From Adiantum capillus-veneris (Eukaryota > Streptophyta > Polypodiopsida > Polypodiales > Pteridaceae), in assembly GCA_014529385.2 (NCBI GenBank), contig CM043959.1, positions 88,333,529 through 88,397,528 on the forward strand: a DNA stretch of 64,000 nucleotides, in the 5' to 3' direction. A program made the translations under genes and the position numbers. The notes under the pieces are model-generated. The model was not told the origin of the DNA, ran no database searches, and saw only the letters and a list, made by a program, of their open reading frames with translations. Position 1 is the stretch's first letter. Each line of letters starts with the position of its first letter. Below are positions 21,947 through 33,986 of this stretch, in pieces.

Positions 21947-22133
21947 TGTTGGGGTTAAGGCCTATGTGCCTTGACCGGTCGCCCAGGTCATGGGCGCCCA
22001 CTGTTACCCTATACTTATAGTGAGTATACTGTATAGGGGGAGCTGCCACTTCACAGTCTCCCCACCCACATCGTGTGTATCTCCTTCTCTCTCTCTCTCA
22101 CTCTCCGTCTGTGGTGCTCCCCGACCCCCTTCA
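21947..22133 (+). repeat. 3' LTR of copia-N
   Basis: 187 bp, preceded by the polypurine AAGTGGGAGG, ending CCCCCTTCA and followed by the duplicated AAAGG. Confidence 0.95.
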
Positions 22134-23243
22134 AAAGGAACTCTATGACTTTTCTCTACATCCAAAGTTCATACCTATGAAACTTTAGGAGCATACCTGT
22201 GAATCATCAAGCAAATGTATTGGATGCTTTATGTAATATTTTCTGCCCAATCGTTTTCGACACACATCTTTTTTGTTTGGCGACACTCTTGTCTCTGTCT
22301 GCCAAAAGGAAAAAACAAGGTCTTTTGTCGCTTGAGTGATGGTGGAACTTTGAGGTACTTGACGACTACATAATTGCAAAGGAAATGCACCAACCTCAGC
22401 CTGTTTTAACCTTGAATTGGCTGCTGCAAAGTTTCGCCGATGCAATCCAGTAAATCTGGCCATCTTGGAGTTGCTAATAGACCTTGATGGATCTCCTTCA
22501 CTATTCACCAACATCATGCAAACAGCTCTTTTAATCTTCAGCTCCTCTTCAGACATGGATGCTTTGACTTTAGTAATTGTGCCTCGAATATTGGATAGTA
22601 TTGACTTCTCAGATGCATGATGAAAACATCTAAAAGCTGGCAATCCTAGAAGACATTGAAAGGCAGTTTTCTTAGCATCGCAAGTCATGCCTTTTGTTGC
22701 TTCCTGCCATCATTTTGAGACTTTCATGCAAACCTGATTCACATCTTCTGTTGACCTTGAACCTAATGCATCACTTTCTCGTTGTCTCCTACGGCTCTCT
22801 CTTTTCATCATAGACCAATATTCTCGCATCCGATGGTTACCTTCATGGCGAATTGTGACTGAGTCATCCATTTGGTAATTGTGAGTCATGTCATCATGAA
22901 GTGGATTGTAGTGCGCATGCTGCTGAAAGTACTCAGAGCCCTGTAGTGCACTTGGAGGTGGCTCGTTTTGCACAATCCTCTCTTCAAAACATCCGACACC
23001 ACAAGCAATGGCCGGCCATCCAACATGGAAATTGTGTGGAGGTTGTTGCTGGTGCGGAACGTGCTCTCCCAAGCTTCTGAAATCGACATTCCACAAAAGG
23101 TGACAATCGAGTGGACGCTGCTGCTCGGGCACATCTTGTTGGCCAATCTCCTTCTGCAACATCTCCATCCCGATCTCCTGGACCTTTAGTCTCCACACCT
23201 TATGACAATTCTCCACAAGTTCTTGCTGCAATTTTCCTTCTTG

Positions 23244-23246
<3 letters not shown>

Positions 23247-23291
<45 letters not shown>

Positions 23292-23303
23292 CACGTAGAC
23301 TGC

Positions 23304-23340
<37 letters not shown>
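23247..23340 (-). repeat. two GA/CT tracts upstream of gene B
   Basis: (GA)n at 23247-23285 and 23308-23340 on the plus strand form sense-strand CT tracts for gene B. They are followed in the sense direction by TTGCAAG, which would serve as a splice acceptor. This mirrors the CT tract ahead of gene A. Confidence 0.9.
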
Positions 23341-23343
<3 letters not shown>

Positions 23344-23523
23344 CTCGTAGACTACTGAAAGGGTAGGTAGAGAGTCTTGCATTCAACTAAATCAAGAACC
23401 GTTAAAGTTGTTGGCACGACGCCTTTAGAAATATTGAATTTTTATCTTTTGGCTTTTGAAAACTGCCAACAAAACACCATCCAAGAGTGCCTCACAAGAG
23501 GTGTCAAGGAAAATACTTTTTGC

Positions 23524-23546
23524 ACCACCAACCCATGCTTTCACCC
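23524..23546 (-). repeat. right terminal inverted repeat
   Basis: On the reverse strand it begins GGGTGAAAGCATG and ends TGGTGGT, matching the left end. It is followed on the plus strand by AGCA and then by the LINE-1 RT (LKKLIFFMINKEW). Confidence 0.7.
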
Positions 23547-25435
23547 AGCACTCTTTGAAAAAACTAATTTTTTTTATGATTAATAAAGAATGGGGAGATA
23601 AATGTATGCCGGTTGCTTGGAAGCAAGGATTGGTCAAGCTTTTCCTCAAAAAGTATCTATGTGAATCACTTTCGGATTTGCACCCTATCACTCTCATGCT
23701 ACTCATTTATAAGCCAGTTACTAAGATGTTGGCTAATAGAATTAAGGGTTTCTTAGACGATGGATTGCATCCTCCTTAGTATGGTTACATCCCTTGCAAG
23801 CAAGCAGATTAATGATACTTTGACTAATGAATGTATAGCATGGAATATGCGAAATATATTAAAGTACTTCAAGTTGCTATTGAGAAAGCTTTTGATACCA
23901 TTAGGTGGGATAACATTGCCATGACTCTGGCACAATCAGGTTTTGGATTGAAATTGCAGTGTGTAGTGCACTCGCTTTACTGGGATAGTGATGCTTGCTT
24001 TGTACTTAGCTCCCGGATTATTGGTAGTTGATATTTACAAAGATTTGATTGACAAGGTTGCCCATTGAGTGCCTTACTTTATTCTATGGCTACTCATCCT
24101 TTTCTTACATATTAGGATCATTTGTTGACTCTTAGTGCACCACATGGTTTGCAATTACTAGATGGTAAATCATTTGTAGCTCAAGCTTATGTTGATGATT
24201 CATTTTTATGTCTCGCAGTATCCAATCAGATGTACAACGGTTAATGGAAGCACTAGAATTGTTTGGGCAAAAGAGCTGTTGGGCTTTGTGGTAATTTTTG
24301 GAAATCCGAACTTCTAGCCACTAGCGTGCAACCTTGGCACAGTTTGATTTGTCCAGGTGACATTTCTTCATAGGCACATGTGGTTAGGCATTTGGGATAC
24401 CCATTAGGTTGGCATATCTCAAGTCAATGAATGACTCAATGGGTGATGGAAAGGTTAAATCAAAAGCTTGTTGACTATTGGAAAATTTCTACATGACCAC
24501 TAGATTTTTGTTTACGGATTATACAAGCTATTGTTATGGCATATATTCAATTCTTTTGCCATTGATAATGTGAAGGAATGTAGACATGGATCATTTTATG
24601 TAATCGGCCATGGAAATTATTTGGAAAGTAGACATAGATTGTTTTATGTACCATGGAAATTATTTGGAAAACCAAGCATGCTAAAAAGGGCCTTCACCTT
24701 GTGTCTATAAAGAGGATTTTCTCTTCAAAATAGCATGGTGGTATTTTTGACATACACTTTCATGCATTGGCGAGAAAGACCTCTTTGTCGTTCCAGTTGT
24801 ACCTTAAATAGAGCTTAAAGAGAGCCTTGGGCTATTATGTTGGCAAACGCGTGTGTTCAGATGTCCCCTACATACCTTGGCCATTGGATGGTCATGCATT
24901 GGGATGCGGTTTATAGTCATTGATGGCAAGATTACTTGTTTTCCACTCTACAAAGCTGAATTTAGCTTTGAAAAAGTTAGTAGATTTTCTTCACTAGACT
25001 CAATAATTGAATAATGGTTCTAATTCACTTCGTTTGGAAAGTATTCATTGGAGTACATTTCTTCATAAACCATTGGTTGTCTAAGAGCTTAGGAAGGCTT
25101 ACTTTTTTGCAAAAAATGGTGTCTACTTCACTGGATGATAGAGGTCAAGTGCCATCTTTTGTAGATTCTCATGCTAAATTTGGCATGGGCTATCATTATT
25201 GTCCTTTACGGAAAAATATTCATAATTTTTTGGAACCTCTTGAGCCTATTCCTCCTCTGGATGAGTCAGAAAGGTTAGCGGAGTGGAGCCTATGTCGGCC
25301 ACCCTTGCTTGCGGTCCTTTGTCGTTGCCACAACTTTTTTTGAACTCAGTTTACATGCTCCTCCTCCCTGGACTATAGAATCATGATTATGCAAATGGCG
25401 CGTGGATAATGTAAATTGCATTGGAGAATGGATAC
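23547..25435 (+). pseudogene. LINE-1, RT and C-terminal part (3' half)
   Basis: The LINE resumes with LKKLIFFMINKEW, then LPITLM-like (LHPITLMLLIYKPVTKMLANRI, quoted in part), AIEKAFDTIRWD and the catalytic AYVDDSFLCL (about 24190-24220). The C-terminal block at 25014-25343 encodes typical LINE tail sequence. Many stops and frameshifts are present. The segment around 24545-24660 contains a local duplication of GACATGGATCATTTTATGTA-like sequence. It ends against the poly(A)-like 3' terminus of the reverse-strand LINE-2. Confidence 0.82.
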
Positions 25436-27908
25436 CATTTTTTCTATTGAAAAAGATCCTTCTATTAGTTGATAAAACTACCCCAACAAAAAGGGGGGGG
25501 GCTACATTAGCATGAGGGGATATTCTGCCAATGAAAAACTGAGATATGTACAATGCACGCTAAATCAAGATATGGGAGGGGGAAAAAACCACACAGGTGG
25601 TCGGTAGTGCCATTTAGAAGTCCAATGGACCATGGTGTAGAAAGGTCCTAGACGCCATAGTCAAAGAAATGCCTCGCGGTGCTCTCGCATGCAGTTAGAT
25701 CTGCCTTGTAGCCTCTCAAACTACCTTGAAGTGTGTGGATCAGCTCCAACCATATGTCTCGTAAAGTCTCCACAGGGGGATGGGCGAGCCTCGAAGATGC
25801 GAAAGCGACAAGCTCTTCATATGAACCAGAGAGTCAGGCTGCAGATAAGCTCCCAACATAGCTCTCTATCACTGCTCCACTCCTGGGACGTAAGCTGTGT
25901 GACGGCGTGAAGTGTGGGTTGGCCCTCTTGCATCACAATCATCCTACTAGCTGAAGAAGATTCAAACCAAAGTGCTAGGCCTATGAGGGTGGACCAAGTG
26001 GCAGCACTCCAAGTGTACTGACTCGCTGATAACAAGATTGGCATCAGCCGAAGAATCTAAAGCCAAACCTGCTGCACCATGGGACAGTCCCATAGACAAT
26101 ACCTTTGTGACTCGTGGGTGGTCACACACGGCACATCCCGCCAAATGGCCACTATAGACCCACCAACTCCCCATTGCGGTAGCTTGATGAGAGACAAGCC
26201 ACTGGAACATGGTGGCTCTCCTCAACTATTTGTTGTCCCATATGCGCTCCCAAAAGTGCGCCAGGAACTCAGCTATGAGACCCTCCTCCTGCGAGTGACA
26301 TGTTGTAGTAGGGTGGGCCTTTCTCCTAGTATCTAGAATGTGATGCCCGAGTCCTGCTGTGTACCGGAAAAAAGGAGTCCCTGGGTGATCTGTTGAAGCG
26401 AAAGGGTTCCGCTAAAACCACGCCAGTGTCCCACTGCACTTATGACAGAGGGCGACTCTCCCAAGCCCAAAGCCTCTCCATTGTCTAGTCTCAAGATCTA
26501 TGGGGTTGGGATCAAGCCAACATATCCTCCCACTGATCCCCAAAACTTGAATCCTCTGAAAACAACACTTTGCTACCTCATGTGCCTTAGAAGCAACTCT
26601 ATGAAGTTTGGCCCTCCCGTTGAAGCTCAAAGAGCATGCAAGGGCCTGAGTTGGAGTAGGCATGAACTGCAACAAGGACCTCAAAGCGAGCAAAGGCCGC
26701 CATCCAACTAGGAGCCGCCGGCTCGAGATGCGTGTGCCACTCTGCTAGAATAGCCTCGACGATGTCCTGACACATGCTCTGAAGTCCCCCTCATGCCGTG
26801 TAGTTGGGTGCTCTGACTCTCTTCAGAGCTTGTTGTAACCTTCAACCTATCTCCCAAGGTGCGGTCAGGACCCTTTGCCATGAGACCCGATGAAACATAG
26901 GGTCTACTACCAACCATGTGACCTTGCTATGTACGGATTAAAGGGTTCCATGTAAGGGTTTGTCTCAAGCACTCCTCTATATATGTGGGTTGGTGTTGCT
27001 AAGTCCCTCCCTCAACTATTCCCAAGAAAAGGATCAACACAAAACGGTCCTCCCATCTCCTGCTCAGGCCCACTCTGCGCATCTTTCTGAAAATCTAACA
27101 GGTGGAGGGGCTTTAAGGGCCACCAGTCTGTGCAAATCTTCCTTTGATCATATGTAGTAGGAGCTCCTTTCACGGCTCTTCCCCTAGAAAAAGAACCCTA
27201 ACAATAAGCTTCCCAAGAATGGCTCTACTTTTTCGTAATGGATCAATGATACCTAGTCTCCCCTAAGAGCAAAAAAATTTGATGACTTGCCAAGAGACTT
27301 TGGCCCGAGCCGACTGTGTGTCGTGTGTATCCACAAAAAGTTTCTAATCAGTCTCTCTAGCTGGCATACAAGGACTCGAGAAGATCTAGCAAGAAGTGAT
27401 GTACCACATGGTGGCCAAAAGGACCTGGTTGGCCACAAAAGCCTTACCAACAAGAGAGAGCCTTCCGAGCTCCAATGTAAAAGCTTCCTCCCTAGAAAGG
27501 GGGCACTCTACTGCTCTAGTGACAAGTCCAAGCCAATGCAGCAGCCCCAAGTAGCCAACATGCGTCCCTGGAGGAATCCTATGAAAGCCTTCACTAGGCA
27601 TCCAGTCTAATGTGGGAGCCTCAGTAACCCAAAAGCGGTTGTCTTTTGCTAGTTGATCAATGCTCTCGATGCACAACAAAACACCTCGAGATCTTGCACA
27701 CACCTTTGTAAATGGTCTCACAACCCTTCAAAAACATGCCTGAGTCATCAGCAAACTCAGTGTCTAAAAGCTCCTCTTCGCGAATGGGTAGCTGTAGGTC
27801 ACGCAAACCAACCTCCTATGAGGCCAAAAATCTGCTCATTGCCTCTGCATAGAAGAGAAACAAGAAGGGGGAAAGAGGGAAGCGAGGGGTAAGAGCCCTA
27901 CTAAAAGA
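25436..27908 (-). pseudogene. LINE-2, RT end to C-terminal zinc region
   Basis: Reverse-strand L1-type LINE of the same family as LINE-3. The 3' terminus is the TCAATAGAAAAAA at 25436. Going upstream come a zf-RVT-like region (GHLAGCAVCDHP near 26140), the domain with KCCFQRIQVLGISGRICWLDPNP (in part) at 26412-26693, and ANQVLLATMWYITSC with LERLIRNFLW (27253-27450). RT thumb sequence follows at 27386-27721. The LINE stops at 27908, where a gypsy LTR begins. The part from 27138 onward is the first member of the tandem array. Stops and shifts are frequent. Confidence 0.85.
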
Positions 27909-28489
27909 TGCTGATGAAGTTGTACCAACTTACACAATCTTTTCGAGAGACCCAAAAATTAATGGACACCCTTTCATAAGTTGTTCCAACTTCTAGGGTC
28001 TTGTCTGATGGGGCCCAAGGGACACAAGAACATTAAAATAAAGCAAGGACCCCCAATTTGCTTTAATGTGGCAGTGCTGTATAGACTTTCCACGAATTGT
28101 TCTAGTTGTTGGCATGGCACCTGTACGGATTTCTGCGATTTGTGTTGGCAGCTTTTGGCGCTAGGAATTGGGACCATATACTTTTAGACTTGAAGCTTTT
28201 CATGTACACTACTTTTGGAAGGCTCGAGACCTATAAATAAAGTGCTAGGGCCTCAATCAGAGGCAGATTAGCTTGGGGGCACTGCTAAGAAGAGGACCCT
28301 CGGACATTGTATTTTATGAAACATTGATAATAAAGAAATACCAAAAGGGGCACCAGTCTTTGGGGACAATCTCTCTAAGCATGGAACTTTTCCGTGTTGT
28401 GCCGTCTCTTTCTCAATTTTGGTTCAATTTTTTGAGTTGTTTCAGTTTCTCTCATGTGTGTTCGGATTGAAGTGTCCAAGTCTATTAAA
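27909..28489 (+). repeat. gypsy-A LTR, array unit 1
   Basis: TGCTGATGAAGTTGTACC to GTCCAAGTCTATTAAA, with a promoter-like CCTATAAATAAAGTGC at about 28230. It is followed by the primer-binding site TGGTATTAGAGC at 28491-28502. The exact first base is uncertain by a few positions. Confidence 0.82.
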
Positions 28490-28497
28490 GTGGTATT

Positions 28498-29908
28498 AGA
28501 GCTCAAAGGATTCTTCTCCTACGAAGAATCCGATCCCTTTACTTGCAGCACACATGGATTTAGCCAATGAATCCCACAAGAAGAAACTGTTGCACCAGAT
28601 CACTCAAGGTTGAGAGACAACAGCGAAGACTTGAATGGACATCATCCACTATCTAAAGATTCAAAAGAGCATAGCCTGTCTACGCCTACTGAGTATGAAA
28701 GAATGGAGATGCAACATCAAGAGCAGGTTGATGCTTGTGCTCAATAGAGCAAGTTCATGCTTGTGCTCAATAGATGCTTCAATATTCCAAGGATCCTCAG
28801 TATGAAAAACTTTTAGTCAAGCACCCGCTTTATGAGATGCATTGTCACTGTTGCAATGCCAATCATTTTTCGTTGAAGTCAGCACTGAACAAGCCGAGTG
28901 TTTCAAAGACGCGCGTCTAGAATGTGTACTCAGAGGATGATTTTGAAGAAGGAGAAGCCAAGCGAGTCCACAGACTCATTAAGACCAAGAAGCAACCATG
29001 AAAATAGATTTGACAAGCAGACTACCCATGCTACTTGGGTCAAAAATCTACTTTGAGAGTTCTAGAAAAGCACAAAAACATGTTAGATTTGAGAGTGTTC
29101 CCAGTTCATCGTCATCGTCTTTTGATGGCTTGGACATTTCTTCTATCTCTGAGTGACGAGCCTAGAAAGAGCAGGAAGAGGAGAAAGATTCAAAGACATA
29201 GCAAAAGCAGGAAGAAGGCAAAGATGAGTCGATTCCACTAAAGATCTTGGATCTATTTTGATGAATCAGACAAGCATCTTCCTCCTCTGAAAGTTAAGAT
29301 TTGGATGAACAGATGTTTTCAACTAAGAGGAAGTGCTTTTATAGAGACTACCGATATGATTTTCTCGAGTACAAGGGCAAGAAAACCAAGAATTTCAAGG
29401 AGGGTGGGTAGGCAGTGCAATTTGAAATTGTTTTGGCTTCAAGGATATCCACAAGGCCCTCACTTTTATTCATTAGTTTGACATAGCCTTTTCTAGAGGA
29501 TGCTACTTACAGCACTCCAAGGTCCGAAGAGCAACCTCTTACCTCAAGGGGAATGCACAAACTTGGTGGCCTACCCTACTTTTGTGAAGGGAAGCACCAA
29601 CAAAATGGCTCCAATTCAAGCGAGTTTTCACTTCCTCATGGCTCACACACGAATACGAACGTGATGTGATCACAACTTAGAATCGTATGCGGATGACCAA
29701 GGAAGATACACTCGATACATAGTGTCAGAGATTTTGAGATACTTTTCTATCGGCCTCTTCTTTCAAAAAGATCACCTTTAAGCAGTAGATTGTGTTTTGG
29801 TTGTAGTCTTTCGTAAGAGATACAGAGTTATTGTCTGATGTAGAAGTCCAAGTCCATGCAACGATTGATGGGACATGCAAAGTAAGGGTTTTCAATGTAC
29901 GGGGGTAC
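28498..29908 (+). pseudogene. gypsy-A gag 5' part, array unit 1
   Basis: Starts with ATGGATTTAGCC after the primer-binding site. It continues with the gag segments described for unit 4, but with extra stops and a small duplication of CAATAGAGCAAGTT near 28743. It ends at the unit junction before the zinc knuckle. Units 2 (31230-32641) and 3 (33990-35398) carry the same truncated gag. Confidence 0.75.
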
Positions 29909-30662
29909 TCTTCCTTTGATCCTATGTAGTAGGAGCTCTTTCCAGGGCTCTTCCACTGGAAGAAGAACCTCCAACGAGGGCTCTACTTTATCATACTGGA
30001 TCAATGATACCTAGTCTTCGCTTAGAGTAAGGCAAGGTGATGACCTGCCAAGAGACTTTGGTCTGAGCCAACTATGTGTCCTATCTATCCACAAAAATTT
30101 TCTAATCGATCTCTCTAGCTGGCATACAAGAACTCAAGAAGCTAGCATACATGGTGGCCAAAAGCACCTGGTTGGCCACAAAAGCCTGGCCAACAAGAGA
30201 GAGCCTTGCCGAGCTATAGTGTAAAAGCTTCCTCCCTAGAAAGGGGGCAGTCTGCTGCTGTGGTGACAAGTCCAAGCCAATGTGGCAGCCCAAGTAGCCA
30301 ACAGGCATCCCTGGAGGGATCATACAAAAGCCTTCACTAGGCATCCAATCTAGTTTGGGAGCCTCACGAGAGCCTCACTAACCCAAAAAGCAATTGTCTT
30401 TTTCTAGTTGATCAATACTCTCGATGCACAACAAAACACCTCCAGATCCTGCTCACATCTTTGTAAATGGCCTCACAAACCTTCAAAAGCATGCCTGAGT
30501 CATTAGCAAACTCAGCGTCTAGAAGCACCTCTTCCCGAATGGGTAGCTGTAGGCCACGCAAACCAACCTCCTGTGAGGCAAAAAATCTGCTCATTCCCTC
30601 TACAAAGAAGAGAAACAAGAAGGGGGAAGAGGGAAGCGAGGGGGAAGAGCCCTATTAAAAGA

Positions 30663-31225
30663 TGCTGATGAAGTTGTACCAAGTTATAGAATCTTTTCGA
30701 GAGGCCCTTTTATAAGTTGTTCCAACCTATAGGGTCTTGTCTGATGGGGCCCAGGGGACACAAGAACATTAAACTAAAGCAAGGACCCCCAATTTGCATT
30801 AATGTGGCAGTGTTGTATAGACTTTCCACGAATCGTTCTAGTTGTTGGCATCGCACCTGTACGGATTTCCGCGATTTGTGTTGGCAGCTTTTGGCTCTAG
30901 GAATTGGGACCATATACTTTTAGACTTGAAGCTTTTCATGTACACTACTTTTGGAAGGCTCAAAACCTATAAATAAAGTGCTAGGGCCTCAATCTGAGGC
31001 AGATTAGCTTGGGGGCACTGCTGAGAAGAGGACCATCGGACATTGTACTTTATGAAACATTGATAATAAAGAAATACCAAAAGGGGCACCAATCTTTGGG
31101 GACGATCTCTCTAAGCATGGAACTTTGCCGTGTTGTGCTGTCTCTTTCTCGGTTTTGGTTCAATTTGTTGAGTTGTTTCAGTTTCTCTCATGTGTGTTCG
31201 GCTTGAAGTGCCCAAGTCTATTACA
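30663..31225 (+). repeat. gypsy-A LTR, array unit 2
   Basis: Same LTR, ending TTACA, the original-looking terminus. The primer-binding site is damaged (AGGTATTAAAGATC). TATA-like CTATAAATAAAG is near 30968. It is about 18 bp shorter than the other copies because the AAAAATTAATGGACACC block is missing. Confidence 0.82.
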
Positions 31226-33405
31226 TAGGTATTAAAGATCAAATGATTCTTCTCCTACGAAGAATCCGATCCCTTTACTTACAGCACACATGGATTTAGC
31301 CGATGAATCCCACCAGAAGAAACTGTTGCACCAGATCACTCAGGGTCGAGAGACAACAACGAAGACTTGAATGGACATCATTAACTATCTAAAGATTCAA
31401 ACGAGCATGGCCCATCTACACCTACTGAGTATGAAATAATGGAGATGCAATGTCAAGAGCAGGTTCATGCTTGTGCTCAATAGAGCAAGTTGATGCTTGT
31501 GCTCAAATAATGCTTCAATATTCCAAGGATCCTCAATATGAAAAACTTTTAGTCAAGCACCCGCTTGACGAGATGCATTGTCAATAGTGCAATGCCAATC
31601 GTTTTCCGTTGAAGTCAGTGTTGAACAAGCCGACTATTGTGCGTCTAGAATGTGTACTCAGAGGATGAGTTTGAAGAAGGAGTAGCCAAGCGAGTCCACA
31701 GACTCATTAACACCAAGAAGCAGCCATGAAAATAGATTTGACAAGCAGACTACCCAGGCTACTTGGGTCAAAAATCTACTTTGAGAGTGCCAGAAAATCA
31801 CAAAAGCATGTTAGATTTGAGAGTGTTCCCAGTTCATCCTCATCGTCTTTTGATGACTTGGACAATTCTTCTATCTCTGAGTCTAGTGACGAGACTAGAA
31901 AGAGCCAGAAGAGGAGAAAGATTCAAAGACATAGCATAGGCAAGAAGAAGGCAAAGACAAGTCGATTCCACTAAAGATCTTGTAACTATTTTGATGGATA
32001 AAATGAGGATTCTTCCTCCTCTGAAAGTTAAGATTTGGATGAACAGATGTTTTCAACTAAGAGGAAGTGCTTCTATAGAGCCTACCGGTATGATTTTTTC
32101 GAGTACAACGGCAAGAAAACCAAGAATTTCAAGGAGGGTGGGTAGGTGCAATTTGAAACTGTTTTGGCTTCAACGATATCCACAAGGCCCTCGCTTTTAT
32201 CCATTAGTTTGACATAACCTTTTCTAGAGGATGCTACTTAGAGCACTCCAAGGTCCGAAGAGCAGCCTCTTACCTCAAGGGGAATGCACAAACTTGGTGG
32301 TCTACCCTACTTTTGTGAAGGGAAGCACCAACAAAATGGCTCCAATTCAAGCGAGTTTTCACTTCCTCATGGCTCACACACAAATACGAACGTGATGTGA
32401 TCACAACTTAGAATCCTCTGCGGATGACCAAGGAAGATACACTTGATACATGGTGTCAGAGATTTTGAGATACTTTTCTCTCGGCCTCTTCTTTCAAAAA
32501 CATCACCTTTAAGAAGTAGATTGTGTGTTTTGGTTGTGGTCTTTCGAAAGAGATACGGGATTATTGTCTGATGTAGAAGTCCAAGTCCATGCAACGATTG
32601 ATGGGACATGCAAAGCAAGGGTTTGCAATGTACGGGGGTACTCTTCCTTTGATCCTATGTAGTAGGAGCTCTTTACAGGGCTCTTCCCGTGGAAGAAGAA
32701 CCCTAACAATGAGCTTCCCAAGGAGGGCTCTACTTTGTCGTACTGGATCAATGATACCTAGTCTCCCCTCAGAGCAAGGCAAGGTGATGATCTGCCAAGA
32801 GACTTTGGCCCGACCCAACTATGTGTCCTGTCTATCCACAAAAAGTTTCTAATCAGTCTCTCTAGCTGGCATACGAGAACTCAAGAAGATGTAGCAAGAA
32901 GTGATGTACCACATGGTGGCCAAAAGCTCCTGGTTGGCCACAAAAGCCTTACCAACAAGAGAGATCCTTGCCGAGCTCCAGTGTAAAAGCTTTTTCCCTA
33001 GAAAGGGGGCAGTCTACTGCTCTGGTGACAAGTCCAAGCCAATGCAGCAGCCGAAGTAGCCAACAGGCGTCCCTGGAGGGATCCTACAAAAGCCTTCACT
33101 AGACATCCAGTCTAGTTCACTAACCCAAAAAGCAATTGTCTTCTTCTAGTTGATCAATACTCTCGATGCACAACAAAACACCTCCAGATCCTGCTTACAC
33201 CTTTGTAAATGGCCTCACAACCCTTCAAAAGCATGCCTGAGTCATCAGCAAACTCAGCGTCTAGAAGCGCCTCTTCCCGAATGGGTAGGTGTAGGCCACA
33301 CAAACCAACCTCCTGTGAGGCCAAAAATCTGCTCATTGCCTCTGCATAGAAGAGAAACAAGAAGGGGGAAAGAGGGAAGCGAGGGGTAAGAGCCCTACTA
33401 AAAGA

Positions 33406-33986
33406 TGTTGATGAAGTTGTACCAACTTATAGAATCTTTTTGAGAGGCCCAAAAATTAATGGACACCCTTTTATAAGTTGTTCCAACTTATAGGGTCTTG
33501 TCTAATGGGGGACAGGGGACACAAGAACATTAAAATAAAGCAAGGACCCCCAATTTGCTTTAATGTGGCAGTGCTGTATAGACTTTCCACGAATTGTTCT
33601 AGTTGTTGGCATGGCACCTGTACGGATTTCTGCGATTTGTGTTGGCAGCTTTTGGCGCTAGGAATTGGGACCATATACTTTTAGACTTGAAGCTTTTCAT
33701 GTACACTACTTTTGGAAGGCTCGAGACCTATAAATAAAGTGCTAGGGCCTCAATCAGAGGCAGATTAGCTTGGGGGCACTGCTAAGAAGAGGACCCTCGG
33801 ACATTGTATTTTATGAAACATTGATAATAAAGAAATACCAAAAGGGGCACCAGTCTTTGGGGACAATCTCTAAAAGCATGGAACTTTTCCGTGTTGTGCC
33901 GTCTCTTTCTCAGTTTTGGTTCAATTTTTTGAGTTGTTTCAGTTTCTCTCATGTGTGTTCGGATTGAAGTGTCCAAGTCTATTAAA
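33406..33986 (+). repeat. gypsy-A LTR, array unit 3
   Basis: Same LTR. It shares with unit 1 the variants CGGATTGAAGTG and CTATTAAAGTGG at the 3' end. Primer-binding site TGGTATTAGAGC at about 33988. Confidence 0.82.

Larger units (their letters stand above)
18382..22133 (+). mobile_element. complete non-autonomous copia element (copia-N)
   Basis: This 3752-bp LTR element has a 5' LTR at 18382-18572, an iMet primer-binding site, a gag-protease reading frame, a polypurine tract and a 3' LTR at 21947-22133. AAAGG is duplicated exactly at 18377-18381 and 22134-22138. Integrase and most of RT are missing: protease sequence passes directly to a diverged copy of the RT-RNase H connection. It must therefore rely on another element for enzymes. 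LTR ends and polypurine context resemble copia-1 (1-1672), a plausible helper family. Confidence 0.93.
15682..23245 (-). pseudogene. transposon gene B: DDE-transposase-like protein
   Basis: The reverse-strand exons are 23245-22197 and 17588-15682, joined in phase 0 across a 4.6-kb intron (sense CACAG/GTATGC ... TTGCACAG/GGTGAG). The join reads HLLDDSQ/GELYMRFQ. The N-terminal exon is Gln/His-rich, then basic (TRVSPNKKDV). The second exon holds a Cys cluster (YTCCCIAH, GCGCMCAICLPK, CPQCG). It also has an RNase-H-fold-like core with DFAENY (about 16945), VWSDGCAAQFK (about 16690) and GHDKGEHDGAGTVVKRAL (about 16490), giving a candidate D-D-E triad. A second Cys/His-rich domain (WNCKRVEGSR, CFCEFCMSQHWRRC) follows. 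Lesions: TGA at 22710-22712, and a -1 frameshift near 16405 at GCT-TGA. The true N-terminus is unresolved because a CT tract lies directly upstream. The function is inferred from motifs only. Confidence 0.7.
9779..23546. mobile_element. 13.77-kb DNA transposon with two convergent genes, inserted in LINE-1
   Basis: The element is bounded by 23-bp inverted repeats (AGGTGAAAGCATG at left, GGGTGAAAGCATG read inward from right, 19 of 23 matching overall). The 4-bp direct repeat AGCA flanks it at 9775-9778 and 23547-23550. Outside the repeats the two halves of one LINE rejoin with correct domain spacing. Inside are forward gene A (10292-14528) and reverse gene B (23245-15682), converging on a satellite array. 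Gene B has DDE-transposase-like motifs. Each gene has a long sense-strand CT tract just upstream of its first recognised coding exon. A copia element (18382-22133) is nested in the gene B intron. I cannot place the transposon in a named superfamily; a 4-bp duplication alone does not decide. Both genes carry disabling lesions, so this copy is probably inactive. Confidence 0.75.

Noticed and set aside
9779-23546. Genes A and B as ordinary host genes
   Set aside because: Clean inverted ends, a flanking AGCA repeat and a LINE that rejoins across the interval favour a mobile unit; this could still be overturned by synteny data.
27981-28187. Repeated 67-68 codon ORFs on both strands at the same place in each array unit
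   Set aside because: They lie inside the LTR, overlap each other antisense, and are conserved only because the unit is duplicated.
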